From Bacteroidales bacterium (GTDB lineage: Bacteria > Bacteroidota > Bacteroidia > Bacteroidales > P3), in NCBI GenBank assembly GCA_028709955.1, contig JAQUTD010000007.1:1-36430 (forward strand): a stretch of 36,430 nt of DNA, read 5' to 3'. Positions 25,211 to 33,991 of this stretch are shown one piece after another. The first letter of the stretch is position 1; every line of letters starts with the position of its first letter. The position numbers and the translations under genes are program-made. The notes below the pieces were generated by a model. That model was not told the origin of the DNA. It made no database searches and saw only the letters and a list, made by a program, of their open reading frames with translations.

Positions 25211-25747
25211 TTATTGAATTTTAATGCAGGCAAATACGCCATAATTTATAATATCGTAGTAATTTGCATCAATTCCTTCAGAAACAAAAACTTTTCCTTC
25301 ATTATCTTCAATCTGTTTTAATCGCATTATTTTCATAAGAATTAAATCCAAAATAGAACTAACCCTCATGCTGCGCCAAGCTTCTGAGTAGTCGTGATTC
25401 TTATCTTCCATCAACTTTTTTGCTCCTTTTGAATATTTATCAAAAAGCTCCAATGCAATTGAATTATCGAGTTTATCTTTATTATCGTTTACGACACCTA
25501 ATTCCAATTGGATAAGTGCTATGATTGAGTAGTTAATAATTCCTATAAATTCGGAGAGGATTCCTTCTTCAATTTTCATTACTCCAGATTCTTGAAACTG
25601 TCTAATACGGTTGGCTTTTATGAATATTTGATCAGTAAGAGAAGGGAGTCTAAGAATGCGCCAGGATGCACCGTAATCTTTAAGCTTGGCAGAGTACAAA
25701 TCCCTACATTGTTTTATAACCTGATCATACTCTTTTGATGTGTTCAT
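25211..25747 (-). CDS. DUF1599 domain protein (two tandem copies)
   Basis: A 178-residue cytoplasmic protein of the DUF1599 family, whose function is unknown. It contains two related halves: YSAKLKDYGASWRILRLPSL, then DQIFIKANRIRQFQE and IIALIQ, are mirrored by MEDKNHDYSEAWRSMRVSSI, then DLILMKIMRLKQIED and VFACIKIQ. The shared core is DYxxxWRxxRxxSxxDxIxxKxxRxxQ. The start at 25747 (MNTSKEYDQ) is preferred over an upstream in-frame ATG at 25825, because that extension crosses the folP promoter. It precedes the BT_3928-type gene, the same order as I recall from Bacteroides. The domain has been linked to nucleotide-modification contexts in phages, which I could not check here. Confidence 0.85.
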   Translation of the reverse strand: MNTSKEYDQVIKQCRDLYSAKLKDYGASWRILRLPSLTDQIFIKANRIRQFQESGVMKIEEGILSEFIGIINYSIIALIQLELGVVNDNKDKLDNSIALELFDKYSKGAKKLMEDKNHDYSEAWRSMRVSSILDLILMKIMRLKQIEDNEGKVFVSEGIDANYYDIINYGVFACIKIQ

Positions 25748-25793
25748 ATTATTTTTTCTTATTGATATAAATAAATAATCTCTAATATTTATG

Positions 25794-25801
25794 TAATTTT
25801 G
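25794..25801 (+). promoter_or_regulatory. -7 promoter element for folP-cdaA
   Basis: TAATTTTG followed by C matches the -7 element and ends 25 nt before the folP ATG at 25827. It lies in the 79-bp divergent gap to the DUF1599 gene. No clear -33 box. Confidence 0.5.
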
Positions 25802-25826
25802 CTTTTCAAAAAAGGCAAAACACACT

Positions 25827-26699
25827 ATGAATTCAATCGATAAAATTACAAATTTATCTTATAATAGCACCATAAATTTGCAAGGAAAATTAATTTCTCT
25901 TCAAAACCCTCTCATAATGGGTATCTTAAATCTAACAACTGATTCTTTTTTTGATGGTGGTAAATATGTAAATAATATTGAAAAAGCACTATCTCGCACT
26001 AAGGAAATGATTGATCAAGGGGCTGACATAATTGATATAGGCGCTTGTTCAACACGTCCAAATGCAATTTTGGTTAGTCAGGAAGAAGAATTAAAACAAC
26101 TTATCCCCGTGGTAAGAGAAATTAGAAAAGAATTCCCTGATATTATAATTTCAATTGATACAGTTTGGTCAAAAGTTGCTCTGACAACAATTCAAGAGGG
26201 AGCAAATATAATAAATGATATTTCAGGAGGGCAATTTGATTCAGAGTTATTCAAAATACTTCCTTCGCTAAAAGCTCCTTACGTACTTTCACACACTCCT
26301 ACCACGCCAGACAAAATGCAAAAGAATACTAATTACGAAAATATTTTCTTAGATATTTCTAATTACTTTTCAGAAAAAATTAACCAACTACATAAATTGG
26401 GAGTTTATGATATAATCCTTGATCTTGGATTTGGATTTGGAAAAACAATTGAGCAGAACTATTTTCTATTGAACCATCTTGAAGATTTCAAGACTTTTGG
26501 GTTACCAATTTTAACAGGAATTTCAAGAAAAACTATGATATATAAACCACTATGCCTTTCGGCTCAAGAAGCATTAAATGGAACAACTTTTCTACATGCT
26601 TTTGCTCTAATGAATAATAGTAACATTTTAAGAGTTCACGACGTTAAAGAAGCTAAACAATGCGTTGAACTCTACAAATTAATTGAGAACAACAAATAA
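25827..26699 (+). CDS. folP: dihydropteroate synthase
   Basis: A 290-residue TIM-barrel enzyme that condenses 6-hydroxymethyl-dihydropterin pyrophosphate with p-aminobenzoate in folate synthesis; it is the sulfonamide target. Diagnostic motifs are MGILNLTTDSFFDGG (31-45), GADIIDIGACSTRP (65-78), ISIDTVWSKVA and NDISGG, plus DLGFGFGKTIEQN and the C-terminal GISRKTMIYK. The usual GxxSTRPGA reads STRPNA here. It is followed after 10 nt by cdaA; adjacency of folP and a diadenylate cyclase gene is common in Bacteroidota. Confidence 0.95.
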   Translation: MNSIDKITNLSYNSTINLQGKLISLQNPLIMGILNLTTDSFFDGGKYVNNIEKALSRTKEMIDQGADIIDIGACSTRPNAILVSQEEELKQLIPVVREIRKEFPDIIISIDTVWSKVALTTIQEGANIINDISGGQFDSELFKILPSLKAPYVLSHTPTTPDKMQKNTNYENIFLDISNYFSEKINQLHKLGVYDIILDLGFGFGKTIEQNYFLLNHLEDFKTFGLPILTGISRKTMIYKPLCLSAQEALNGTTFLHAFALMNNSNILRVHDVKEAKQCVELYKLIENNK

Positions 26700-26709
26700 A
26701 ACTAAATAA

Positions 26710-27501
26710 ATGATTGAATTATTGGCCCAGCCTTTTCCACTTAGAATTATTGATTTACTTGATATCTTTCTATCTTGCATATTAATTTACTTTATTTATA
26801 AATTGCTTAAAGGAACAAATGCTCTAAGTATAGTAATAACATTTCTTATTATATATTTAATTTGGATTATAGTATCATTCCTTCAAATGCGAATACTTAC
26901 AGAAGTAATTGGACAATTTATAAGTGTTGGTGCAATAGGAATAATTATAATTTTCCAACCCGAAATAAGAAGATTTTTTGCAATGCTTGGTTCAAAAAGT
27001 ATTGAAAGAGGAAAGAAAAATAAGTTTTTCTTTTGGAGAATTAATAAAAACGAAATTGATAACTTTAACACAACTGCTATTGTTCAAGCCTACCAACATC
27101 TTTCTCAATCAAAAACTGGTGCATTAATTGTAATATCAAAATACAACGATTTAGATACTATTATCCAATCAGGAGAATTGCTAAATTGTCAAATTAACTC
27201 TCAACTAATTGAAACAATATTTTTTAAGAACTCTCCTCTTCATGATGGAGCAATGATTATTAAAGACAATACCATAAAAGCTGCGAGGTGTATCTTACCT
27301 GTAAGTTCTAACTATAATATTCCAGCCAATTTAGGATTACGTCATCGTTCTGCAATTGGAATAACAGAGCAAACTGACGCAATTGCAATAATAGTAAGTG
27401 AACAAACAGGACATATTTCAATTTCAAAATCAGGAAACTTACAAGAGGGAGTAACACCTTCTCGCCTCCAAGAATTCCTTGACCAAGAATTTAATTCATA
27501 A
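26710..27501 (+). CDS. cdaA: diadenylate cyclase CdaA
   Basis: A 263-residue membrane enzyme that makes the second messenger c-di-AMP from two ATP. Three hydrophobic helices span residues about 15-85, ending with the IIIIFQPEIRRFFAMLG segment typical of CdaA. The DisA_N catalytic domain carries the DGA motif at 179-181 (SPLHDGAMII) and RHRSAIG at 211-217, both needed for catalysis. Length is normal. The CdaR regulator and GlmM found next to cdaA in Firmicutes are absent; instead the gene follows folP by 10 nt. A bidirectional terminator lies downstream. Confidence 0.95.
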   Translation: MIELLAQPFPLRIIDLLDIFLSCILIYFIYKLLKGTNALSIVITFLIIYLIWIIVSFLQMRILTEVIGQFISVGAIGIIIIFQPEIRRFFAMLGSKSIERGKKNKFFFWRINKNEIDNFNTTAIVQAYQHLSQSKTGALIVISKYNDLDTIIQSGELLNCQINSQLIETIFFKNSPLHDGAMIIKDNTIKAARCILPVSSNYNIPANLGLRHRSAIGITEQTDAIAIIVSEQTGHISISKSGNLQEGVTPSRLQEFLDQEFNS

Positions 27502-27534
27502 AAAAATCGAGTTCAAAAAAATAAAAGAAACTTA

Positions 27535-27563
27535 TTTGAAAATAAGTCTTATTTATTTTCAAA
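27535..27563. terminator. bidirectional terminator between cdaA and the DUF4831 gene
   Basis: A perfect 11-bp stem (TTTGAAAATAA with TTATTTTCAAA) and 7-nt loop lies between two convergent genes. A T-rich tract follows on the minus strand, and a T7 run occurs 10 nt after it on the plus strand. An alternative overlapping hairpin (ACTTATT/AATAAGT at 27530-27547) is possible. The stem is AT-rich, so termination may be partial. Confidence 0.5.
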
Positions 27564-27596
27564 CAAACAGCGTTTTTTTCAAGCTAAAGTGGCTTG

Positions 27597-28712
27597 TTAT
27601 CTAACAGCCTTAATTCCTCCTGTTTTAATATCAAAAATTATGTTTTGCTTTTTAGAGTTAAAGGATTTTATTATACCATATTGATTTAGCTCAACGGTTG
27701 AAGAGTATGTCTTTTTTGGAGTTTCAACACTCACTTGAACTTGTTCAGGAATTGAATAGTAAACTCCATCTATACCTGATATTTCTTTATTCTTAAGATT
27801 TACTACTAATGAAGAGTCTGTTTTATCCATAACAACACTCCTATTTATTATACTTTCTGTTTGATTATTGGTATGAAAGCGAGCTAAAAGAGGAATTGGA
27901 GAATTAGATAATTGCAGAACTAAGTCTTCTTCTGAGATTAATGGTTTGTGAGGGACAAGTTTATATATGAAGGTTTCTTCAACGATAGTTTCTGTTCCAG
28001 TGAATAAAGAAACATAACCATCTATTATCTCATCCAATTGTTTATACATAAAGTCAATTGTTGTGTTTATATAAGTTCCATCGAGTCCAGACGATAGAAT
28101 ATCTATTTGTTTATCTCTCAAATGCTCGATTCTTGTTATAACTTCCTCAGCAGTAAGATTCATTTTTTCCAACATTCCTTTTTGTTGTAGTCTTGTTTCA
28201 AAAATTGGTTTGGTTGGCAAAGATTGATTAGCTTGTATTTGATTTTGAATATTTTTTTGCTCAGAAAATTTTTGCTCAGAAGAATTATTATTATAATTTC
28301 CGCAATCTTCATTTGCAACTTCTTTAGTTTGTAATTTAATACTTTTCAAAGTTCCTATTGTTGATTTTTCTACAATTAGATTATCATTATAAAGCAATAA
28401 AGCAAATTGTTGAATTGGTTCGTGTTGAGGTTTTGTGCTTATATTAATATCTTTTACCGAGTATATAACTTCATCGTTTAAAATTACATTCTTAACTCCC
28501 AATAGGTTGCTTTTATTTGCAAAAATTCCTTTTTGTCTTATCAGTTTTGTGTAAGCTACTTCAAAAACAACTTCTGTTGAAGCTGGAATTGAATAATAGA
28601 TTGTTGTTTTTGTATTGTTTTTTGGAATAGATTCTATAGGGTAAGATTTATACATTGAGGAACATGAGCTAACAAAAATTGCAATAAGTGCAATTAGAAT
28701 AATCTTTTTCAT
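27597..28712 (-). CDS. DUF4831 family lipoprotein
   Basis: A 371-residue protein with a lipoprotein signal (lipobox VSSC, C17), so it should be tethered to an envelope membrane. The C-terminal portion shows the DUF4831 pattern, with IDGVYYSIPEQVQVSVE matching the repeated YYSIPASTEVVFEVAYTK segment near the N-terminus (about residues 43-60), so the protein appears to contain two related strands-rich halves. The centre (about 140-185) is a glutamine/asparagine-rich linker, followed by a helical segment. Function is unknown for the whole family. It lies 5 nt after the WG-repeat gene. Confidence 0.75.
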   Translation of the reverse strand: MKKIILIALIAIFVSSCSSMYKSYPIESIPKNNTKTTIYYSIPASTEVVFEVAYTKLIRQKGIFANKSNLLGVKNVILNDEVIYSVKDINISTKPQHEPIQQFALLLYNDNLIVEKSTIGTLKSIKLQTKEVANEDCGNYNNNSSEQKFSEQKNIQNQIQANQSLPTKPIFETRLQQKGMLEKMNLTAEEVITRIEHLRDKQIDILSSGLDGTYINTTIDFMYKQLDEIIDGYVSLFTGTETIVEETFIYKLVPHKPLISEEDLVLQLSNSPIPLLARFHTNNQTESIINRSVVMDKTDSSLVVNLKNKEISGIDGVYYSIPEQVQVSVETPKKTYSSTVELNQYGIIKSFNSKKQNIIFDIKTGGIKAVR

Positions 28713-28717
28713 AATTT

Positions 28718-30448
28718 TTATTTTTTTATTTTTACTTCTTTTATTGCTTTTAAACGAAATACCCCATACTTATCATTTTTTCTAATATATTGATAACTTT
28801 TACCTTTTTTGAAAGAAACATAAAGTAGATTTGCTAATTGTTCAAGCTCAGATTTTATTAATCCCGAATCAATTATATTAAATACTTTATTATAATTATT
28901 ATCTATAACAAATAACTCTTTACCATTAACAGCAAAAGCATAACCCCTATGGAGTGGAGTTAAGTAGTCAAAATATTGTTTGGTTATTGGAATAAATGTT
29001 TTTCTATTGGCATATGTCCATCCTTTAGAATTCTTAACAAGAATAATTGAATCAAAAGCTAATCCTATTTCATTATATCTTACATTAAGAATCTTTGATT
29101 TAGGCTGAATAATATTATTTCTTATAATTGATTTTTTTAATTTTGAATCTTCAACATAGGTTAAATTTGAATCTTGAATATCAACTATTAAATTTAGACC
29201 ATCATAAATTTTATCTCCTTTTGTCCCAAAAATTGTAAATCTATTATTTCTTCTTGCAACAAAAAAAGTATCTGATTCAATATAAGCTTTAACATCATCA
29301 AATTCAGGCATAACATACATTACTCCTTTGTCACTAATTATACCTTTACCTCCATTTTGAATTTGATTATAGAAATTAGGATGGTTTGCAGGCTCAATAT
29401 CATCATAATAAGCTTGAAAAATCGGTTTTCCTCTTTTATTTAATACTGCAGTTTTGTTGTTAGAATTTTTTGTTTTAATGTATTGAACATTATTGTATGT
29501 TTCAACATGGAATCCTTCAAATTGTGAATTAGTTAATATTTTTCCATCCTTATTCATTAATCCCCATTGATCATTTAACTTATAAGAATAAACCTCGTCT
29601 TCAATAACAACACTCATATCTTGATATTTTGGCTCCACAATAATATTCCCTTCATAATCCATCATTCCAACAAGTGAATTAACCCTAAATAGCATTCTAT
29701 ACCAATCAAACTTTACAACATCTTTTGCACTAATTTTTATCGATTTTTCCTTTACTTGGTCTCCTTGTCTGTTTAATATTTGCATTTTATCTCCATTTCT
29801 AATGTAGAAATTTCCACCCCCTAAATATTTCACAACATCACAATTAGGTTCTGCAATCCATGCAAAAGGAAGTAATGAAGTATTGAGAACTTCAACAAAT
29901 GAAATCAAAGTGTCTGCATCAAAATATTCAACAATTTCACTGTTAGTGTTAAATACCATATTTTTTTCTTCAATTGTTGCAACAAAAAAAGTATCTTCAT
30001 CAATCAACACTTTCACTGTATCAAATTCTGGGTAGAGATATCCCAATCCATCAAAATTAACTATTCCATATTTATTATTATACATTGTAAGAAGCAAATC
30101 TTCCTTTGTAATAAATAAATCTTCAAACATTGGCTGAATCAACACCTTGCCATCAGTATTCAATAATGCCATTCTTCCATTAGGCATTTTCCCTTTAATA
30201 TAAATAACATCATTAACTTCATAAGCAGAAACACTTTCAAAATATGGTTCATAAACTAAAAAACCTAATCTATCTATTAACCCCACTTTACCTTTTGAAG
30301 TAAAAGAAAATAGGGTTGATGGTTTTAATTCCTTTAGATCATATACTGAATCATATTTTATTGAAAGTTCTCGCATTAATTCTTTCTCTTGAGAAAATAA
30401 GGAGAAACTCAAGCCAAACAAAGATATAAATAAGAATATTTTTTTCAT
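28718..30448 (-). CDS. secreted WG-repeat protein
   Basis: A 576-residue protein with a signal peptide (residues 1-19, ending SLFS). It is built from about ten WG-type repeats of roughly 45-55 residues. Each has a K/Q-x-G-L/I-hydrophobic-D/N-x-x-G core and a following acidic aromatic segment, for example GKVGLIDRLGFLVYEPYFES, DQWGLMNKDGKILTNSQFEG and KGIISDKGVMYVMPEFDD. WG repeats are thought to form beta propeller-like or solenoid folds, but their role is not known. There is no sorting domain or lipobox. It lies 19 nt after aguA and 5 nt before the DUF4831 lipoprotein, a neighbour likely to act in the same envelope compartment. Confidence 0.8.
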   Translation of the reverse strand: MKKIFLFISLFGLSFSLFSQEKELMRELSIKYDSVYDLKELKPSTLFSFTSKGKVGLIDRLGFLVYEPYFESVSAYEVNDVIYIKGKMPNGRMALLNTDGKVLIQPMFEDLFITKEDLLLTMYNNKYGIVNFDGLGYLYPEFDTVKVLIDEDTFFVATIEEKNMVFNTNSEIVEYFDADTLISFVEVLNTSLLPFAWIAEPNCDVVKYLGGGNFYIRNGDKMQILNRQGDQVKEKSIKISAKDVVKFDWYRMLFRVNSLVGMMDYEGNIIVEPKYQDMSVVIEDEVYSYKLNDQWGLMNKDGKILTNSQFEGFHVETYNNVQYIKTKNSNNKTAVLNKRGKPIFQAYYDDIEPANHPNFYNQIQNGGKGIISDKGVMYVMPEFDDVKAYIESDTFFVARRNNRFTIFGTKGDKIYDGLNLIVDIQDSNLTYVEDSKLKKSIIRNNIIQPKSKILNVRYNEIGLAFDSIILVKNSKGWTYANRKTFIPITKQYFDYLTPLHRGYAFAVNGKELFVIDNNYNKVFNIIDSGLIKSELEQLANLLYVSFKKGKSYQYIRKNDKYGVFRLKAIKEVKIKK

Positions 30449-30467
30449 TTTATATTTTTAAAAAGTT

Positions 30468-31502
30468 TTATAATTTTGGTTCTTGTTGACTTAGACAATG
30501 AAAAGAACCTAAGCCCCATATAATTTCAGTAGAATCAATGCCTATAATTTTTCTATCTTTAAAGCATTCTTCTAAAATGTAGATTGCCTTATTGTCGTTT
30601 TTCGAATTAAAAATTGGAACTATAACACTTTCATTTGCAATGTAGAAATTTGCATATGAAGCTGGCAATCGTTGGTCTTCCCAAACAACTTCATCTGGCA
30701 TAGGAAGCTCAACAATATTCATTTGTTTACCATTTTCTAGTCTTGCCTTTGTTAGAAGTTTCAAATTTTCTTGAAGAGGATGATAATTTTTATCTCTCTT
30801 ATTTTCTTCAATAACAGTAATAATTGTATCTTCATTAATAAAACGAGTAATGTCATCAATATGTCCATCTGTATCATCACCCTCAATTCCATCCCCAAGC
30901 CATATCACATTGTCAACTCCGTAATAATTAATCAATTTTTCTTCTATCTCAGCTTTGTTAAGATTAAAATTTCTATTTTCATTCAAAAGACAAGATGTTG
31001 TAGTAATAAGAGTTCCTTTACCATTAAAATCAACAGATCCTCCTTCCATAATAATACCTGGGTTAAATGTAAAAAGGTCTAATTCTTTTGCAATTAAAGA
31101 AGGTATTTTATTATCTAATTCAGAAGGGTATTTACCTCCCCAAGCATTATATTCCCAGTCAACAATTGCTTTCTTGTTTTCTTTTTTGTTAATCACAAAA
31201 GCAGGACCATGATCCCTACACCAAGCATCATTTGTTGGAAAAGAGTGAAAACGGATATTTGAGAGATTAACTTCAATTAAGTTAAGTTCCATTTCAACAT
31301 TCTTTAACATTTTTTGATTAAGAATATTTATATTTACAATCTCATTTTTAGCAAGCTCTTTAATAAAAAGGTTGTAGAAAGGAAAGATTGTATGAATTTT
31401 ATCAGGCCAAGAATTCTCATTATGAGGATAAGAAAGCCATGTACTTTCGTGCTTATGCCATTCAGCAGGGAAATAATATCCTAATTCTTTTGGTGTTTGC
31501 AT
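30468..31502 (-). CDS. aguA: agmatine deiminase
   Basis: A 344-residue enzyme of the peptidyl-arginine-deiminase-like fold that hydrolyses agmatine to N-carbamoylputrescine and ammonia. The N-terminal PAEWHKHESTWLSYPHNENSW, the substrate-binding NDAWCRDHGPAFVIN and the GGSVDFNGKGTLITTTSCLLN segments are typical; the catalytic cysteine is C336 in GLGSFHCLSQQEP at the extreme C-terminus. The GDDTDGHIDDITRFIN segment carries the catalytic acidic residues. No signal peptide. AguB lies 80 nt upstream and does the next step, forming a complete two-enzyme route to putrescine. Confidence 0.94.
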   Translation of the reverse strand: MQTPKELGYYFPAEWHKHESTWLSYPHNENSWPDKIHTIFPFYNLFIKELAKNEIVNINILNQKMLKNVEMELNLIEVNLSNIRFHSFPTNDAWCRDHGPAFVINKKENKKAIVDWEYNAWGGKYPSELDNKIPSLIAKELDLFTFNPGIIMEGGSVDFNGKGTLITTTSCLLNENRNFNLNKAEIEEKLINYYGVDNVIWLGDGIEGDDTDGHIDDITRFINEDTIITVIEENKRDKNYHPLQENLKLLTKARLENGKQMNIVELPMPDEVVWEDQRLPASYANFYIANESVIVPIFNSKNDNKAIYILEECFKDRKIIGIDSTEIIWGLGSFHCLSQQEPKL

Positions 31503-31512
31503 TTTTATTATT

Positions 31513-31520
31513 CAAATTTA
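31513..31520 (-). promoter_or_regulatory. possible internal -7 element before aguA
   Basis: On the minus strand TAAATTTG matches TAnnTTTG but is followed by A, unlike the other sites in this window, and ends only 10 nt before the aguA ATG. It lies in the 80-nt gap after aguB, so aguA might be separately transcribed. Weak evidence. Confidence 0.25.
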
Positions 31521-31582
31521 CTTATTAAATCATACATGATAAATCAGACGCGATAAATAGCATCTCTATTGTCCAATATTGT

Positions 31583-32449
31583 TTATTCGTTATCTATATA
31601 TCTTTTTGTTATTGGTTGATAAGAATCTATTCTTCTGTCTCTTAAAAATGGCCAATGTATTCTATAATGATTTGTTAGTTCAGTATCTAATTCAATAACA
31701 TGAATTTTTTCATCAAAATGTGGTGCCTGATAGAGAATTGAACCAAATGGATTCGAAACAAAACTTCCTCCCCAAAACTGCATTCCCCCTTCAATTCCTG
31801 TCCTATTTACAGAAACTGTATGAACTCCATTTGCAACTGCATGTGAACGTTGTATGGTTTGCCAAGCATTGTATTGTTCAATATTTGTATTTTCATCCTG
31901 ATTTAATGCCCAACCTATTGCTGTTGGATAAAATAAAATCTCGGCGCCCATGAGTGCTGTTATTCGACTTGCCTCAGGATACCATTGGTCCCAACAAATT
32001 AAAACTCCAATTTTTCCATACTTTGTTTCAAATACCTTATATCCTAAGTCACCTGGAGTAAAATAAAACTTTTCATAATATCCAGGATCATCTGGAATAT
32101 GCATTTTCCTATATTTTCCTAAATATTCTCCATCTGCATCAATAACAGCAGTTGTGTTAAAATATAGACCTTGAGCCTTTTTTTCAAACATTGATGCAAT
32201 AATAACAACTTCTAACTCTTTAGCTAAGTCTTGAAACCTTTTTGTTGTTGGGCCAGGAATTGATTCTGCTAGATTGAAATTATCGTAATCTTCAACATCG
32301 CAAAAATATAATGATGAAAATAATTCTTCTAAGCATATAATATTTGCACCTTTTTTTGCAGCAGTACGAATATCTTCGAGAGTTCTTTTTATGTTATTTT
32401 CCTTATCCCTCTCACAAGATGTTTGAACTAATCCTACTTTCACTTTCAT
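31583..32449 (-). CDS. aguB: N-carbamoylputrescine amidase
   Basis: A 288-residue nitrilase-superfamily enzyme that hydrolyses N-carbamoylputrescine to putrescine, ammonia and CO2. The catalytic triad is E42 in CLEELF, K115 in KYRKMHIPD and C152 in LICWDQWYPEA; the family-typical GWALNQDENTNIEQYNAWQ and GSFVSNPFG segments follow. Assignment as AguB rather than another C-N hydrolase rests on these motifs and on aguA next to it. It overlaps the EamA gene by ATGA, so the two are translationally coupled. Arginine decarboxylase, which would supply agmatine, is not in the window. Confidence 0.93.
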   Translation of the reverse strand: MKVKVGLVQTSCERDKENNIKRTLEDIRTAAKKGANIICLEELFSSLYFCDVEDYDNFNLAESIPGPTTKRFQDLAKELEVVIIASMFEKKAQGLYFNTTAVIDADGEYLGKYRKMHIPDDPGYYEKFYFTPGDLGYKVFETKYGKIGVLICWDQWYPEASRITALMGAEILFYPTAIGWALNQDENTNIEQYNAWQTIQRSHAVANGVHTVSVNRTGIEGGMQFWGGSFVSNPFGSILYQAPHFDEKIHVIELDTELTNHYRIHWPFLRDRRIDSYQPITKRYIDNE

Positions 32450-33354
32450 GATATATGTTTATTTAATTTTTTCCTTTTAAAATCAATTTGACTTAAAAAC
32501 ACTCCTAATATAACGATTATTATTCCTAAAATTTTACTTATAGTCAATATTTCTTTGCCCAAAATTACTACAAAAATTATAGTTACAATTGGAACTGCAT
32601 TAGTAAACACAGTTGTTTTTGTTATAGTAAGTCGTTTTGCTGAATATGAATAACAGATAAAAGCAACTGAAGAACAAAGTATTGCAAGTGCAAACAAAGG
32701 ATAAAGAGTTTCAATATCAAAATTAAGTTTTGATATGTTCTTATATTCAAACACAAAAAATAGTGGCAAATAATAGATGGCTCCAATAATATTTTGAGTC
32801 GTTGTTATTGTGATTGCTTCATATTTTTGAATAACTTTAAACAAAACAACACTATACCCTGCTGCTGAAAAAACAGCTAAAAACATAAAAGCAATTCCCT
32901 TACCACTAACATTAAATGTTAGGTCTGATGAAATTGACATTATTCCTAATCCAATAATGGTTAAAAACACACCTATAAGAATTTGCCAACGAAGTTGCTC
33001 CTTATGAAAGAAAAATAACATAAAAGGTACAAATACTGGAATAGTTGAAATGATTATTGAACCTAAACTTGCATCAACATATTTCAAACCCCAGTTTTCA
33101 CCAAAAAAATAAAGAAAAGGCTCAAAGAAAGCAAGCAACATAAATAATTTATAGTCTTTTTTTTCTATTTTGTCTAATTTACCAGACAATTTAAAAACTA
33201 CATAAAGGAGAATGGCAGAAATAACTAATCGAAGAGTTATAATAATAATTGGAGTAAAACCGGCATTTAGTAAATCTTTAGTCCAGATAAAACTCATTCC
33301 CCAAAAAAGCATTGAGAAAAAAATTGCAATGTAGGCGTATAGTTTTTGAAGCAT
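32446..33354 (-). CDS. EamA family membrane transporter
   Basis: A 302-residue protein of the drug/metabolite transporter superfamily. It has about ten hydrophobic helices arranged as two EamA repeats, the first beginning AIFFSMLFWGMSFIWTKDLL and the second GKGIAFMFLAVFSAAGYS. The tail after residue 288 is lysine-rich and cytoplasmic. It is the first gene of the likely aguB-aguA transcript, overlapping aguB by 4 bases, which suggests an amine, amino acid or polyamine substrate. That is an inference from context only; EamA family members are too varied to predict substrates. Confidence 0.85.
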   Translation of the reverse strand: MLQKLYAYIAIFFSMLFWGMSFIWTKDLLNAGFTPIIIITLRLVISAILLYVVFKLSGKLDKIEKKDYKLFMLLAFFEPFLYFFGENWGLKYVDASLGSIIISTIPVFVPFMLFFFHKEQLRWQILIGVFLTIIGLGIMSISSDLTFNVSGKGIAFMFLAVFSAAGYSVVLFKVIQKYEAITITTTQNIIGAIYYLPLFFVFEYKNISKLNFDIETLYPLFALAILCSSVAFICYSYSAKRLTITKTTVFTNAVPIVTIIFVVILGKEILTISKILGIIIVILGVFLSQIDFKRKKLNKHIS

Positions 33355-33407
33355 AATTAATAATATATTTAATTTGCAAATATCCGAAAAATTTATATTT
33401 TAATTGC

Positions 33408-33415
33408 TACATTTG
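33408..33415 (+). promoter_or_regulatory. -7 promoter element for the YfcE-like phosphoesterase
   Basis: TACATTTG followed by C matches the -7 element exactly and ends 26 nt before the ATG at 33442. No -33 element is evident at the usual spacing. The minus strand of the same gap has a near match (GATATTTG, one base off) for the divergent EamA gene. Confidence 0.5.
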
Positions 33416-33441
33416 CAAAACTAATAGAATTAAATTTATTG

Positions 33442-33933
33442 ATGAAAACAATTGGACTACTTTCTGACACCCACGGCTCTATTCCAAAGCAAGTCTACAC
33501 TTTCTTTGAAGAAGTGGACATAATTCTTCACGCAGGTGATATTGGCTCAACTGACGCTTATGAAGAATTGAAACATTTTAAACCATTAGTTGCTGTATAT
33601 GGAAATATTGACGGATACGAATTATACTCACAAATAAAAAAAATAGAGACTATCAATATTGAAGAAACAAAAATAATAATGACTCATATTGGAGGGTATC
33701 CAAAACACTATGAAAAGCATATTAAAGAATTTTTGAAAATAGAGAAACCTAAAATATTCATCTCAGGACATAGCCATATACTAAAAGTAATTTACGACAC
33801 TGAATTAAATCTTCTTCATATAAACCCAGGTGCAGCTGGCAAATATGGATTTCATAATGTGTGTACAATGATTAGATTTAATGTTGAATATGGGAAACCA
33901 AAAGACTTAGAAGTTTTGGAATATGCTAAATAG
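33442..33933 (+). CDS. YfcE/MJ0936-type metallophosphoesterase
   Basis: A 163-residue metallophosphoesterase. The metal-binding motifs are in order: SDTHG (8-12), HAGDIGS (30-36), GNIDG (54-58), THIGG (81-85, usually THGH) and GHSH (109-112), with the C-terminal HINPGAAG that is typical of YfcE/YsnB-like phosphodiesterases. Such enzymes cleave phosphodiesters in vitro; the physiological substrate is not known. I use the ATG at 33442 in preference to a TTG one codon earlier. The gene is divergent from EamA and precedes the DUF6089 gene, which has its own -7 element. Confidence 0.9.
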   Translation: MKTIGLLSDTHGSIPKQVYTFFEEVDIILHAGDIGSTDAYEELKHFKPLVAVYGNIDGYELYSQIKKIETINIEETKIIMTHIGGYPKHYEKHIKEFLKIEKPKIFISGHSHILKVIYDTELNLLHINPGAAGKYGFHNVCTMIRFNVEYGKPKDLEVLEYAK

Positions 33934-33959
33934 TTAATCGTAAGTTTAAATTATTTTAC

Positions 33960-33967
33960 TAATTTTG
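33960..33967 (+). promoter_or_regulatory. -7 promoter element for the DUF6089 gene
   Basis: TAATTTTG followed by C matches the -7 element and ends 24 nt before the ATG at 33992, giving this gene its own start site independent of the phosphoesterase gene. Confidence 0.5.
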
Positions 33968-33991
33968 CAGCAAATAAACTAAGAAATAGGA

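Noticed and set aside
25748-25825. 26-codon N-terminal extension of the DUF1599 protein
   Set aside because: It covers the divergent folP promoter and the extra residues show no resemblance to the conserved domain.
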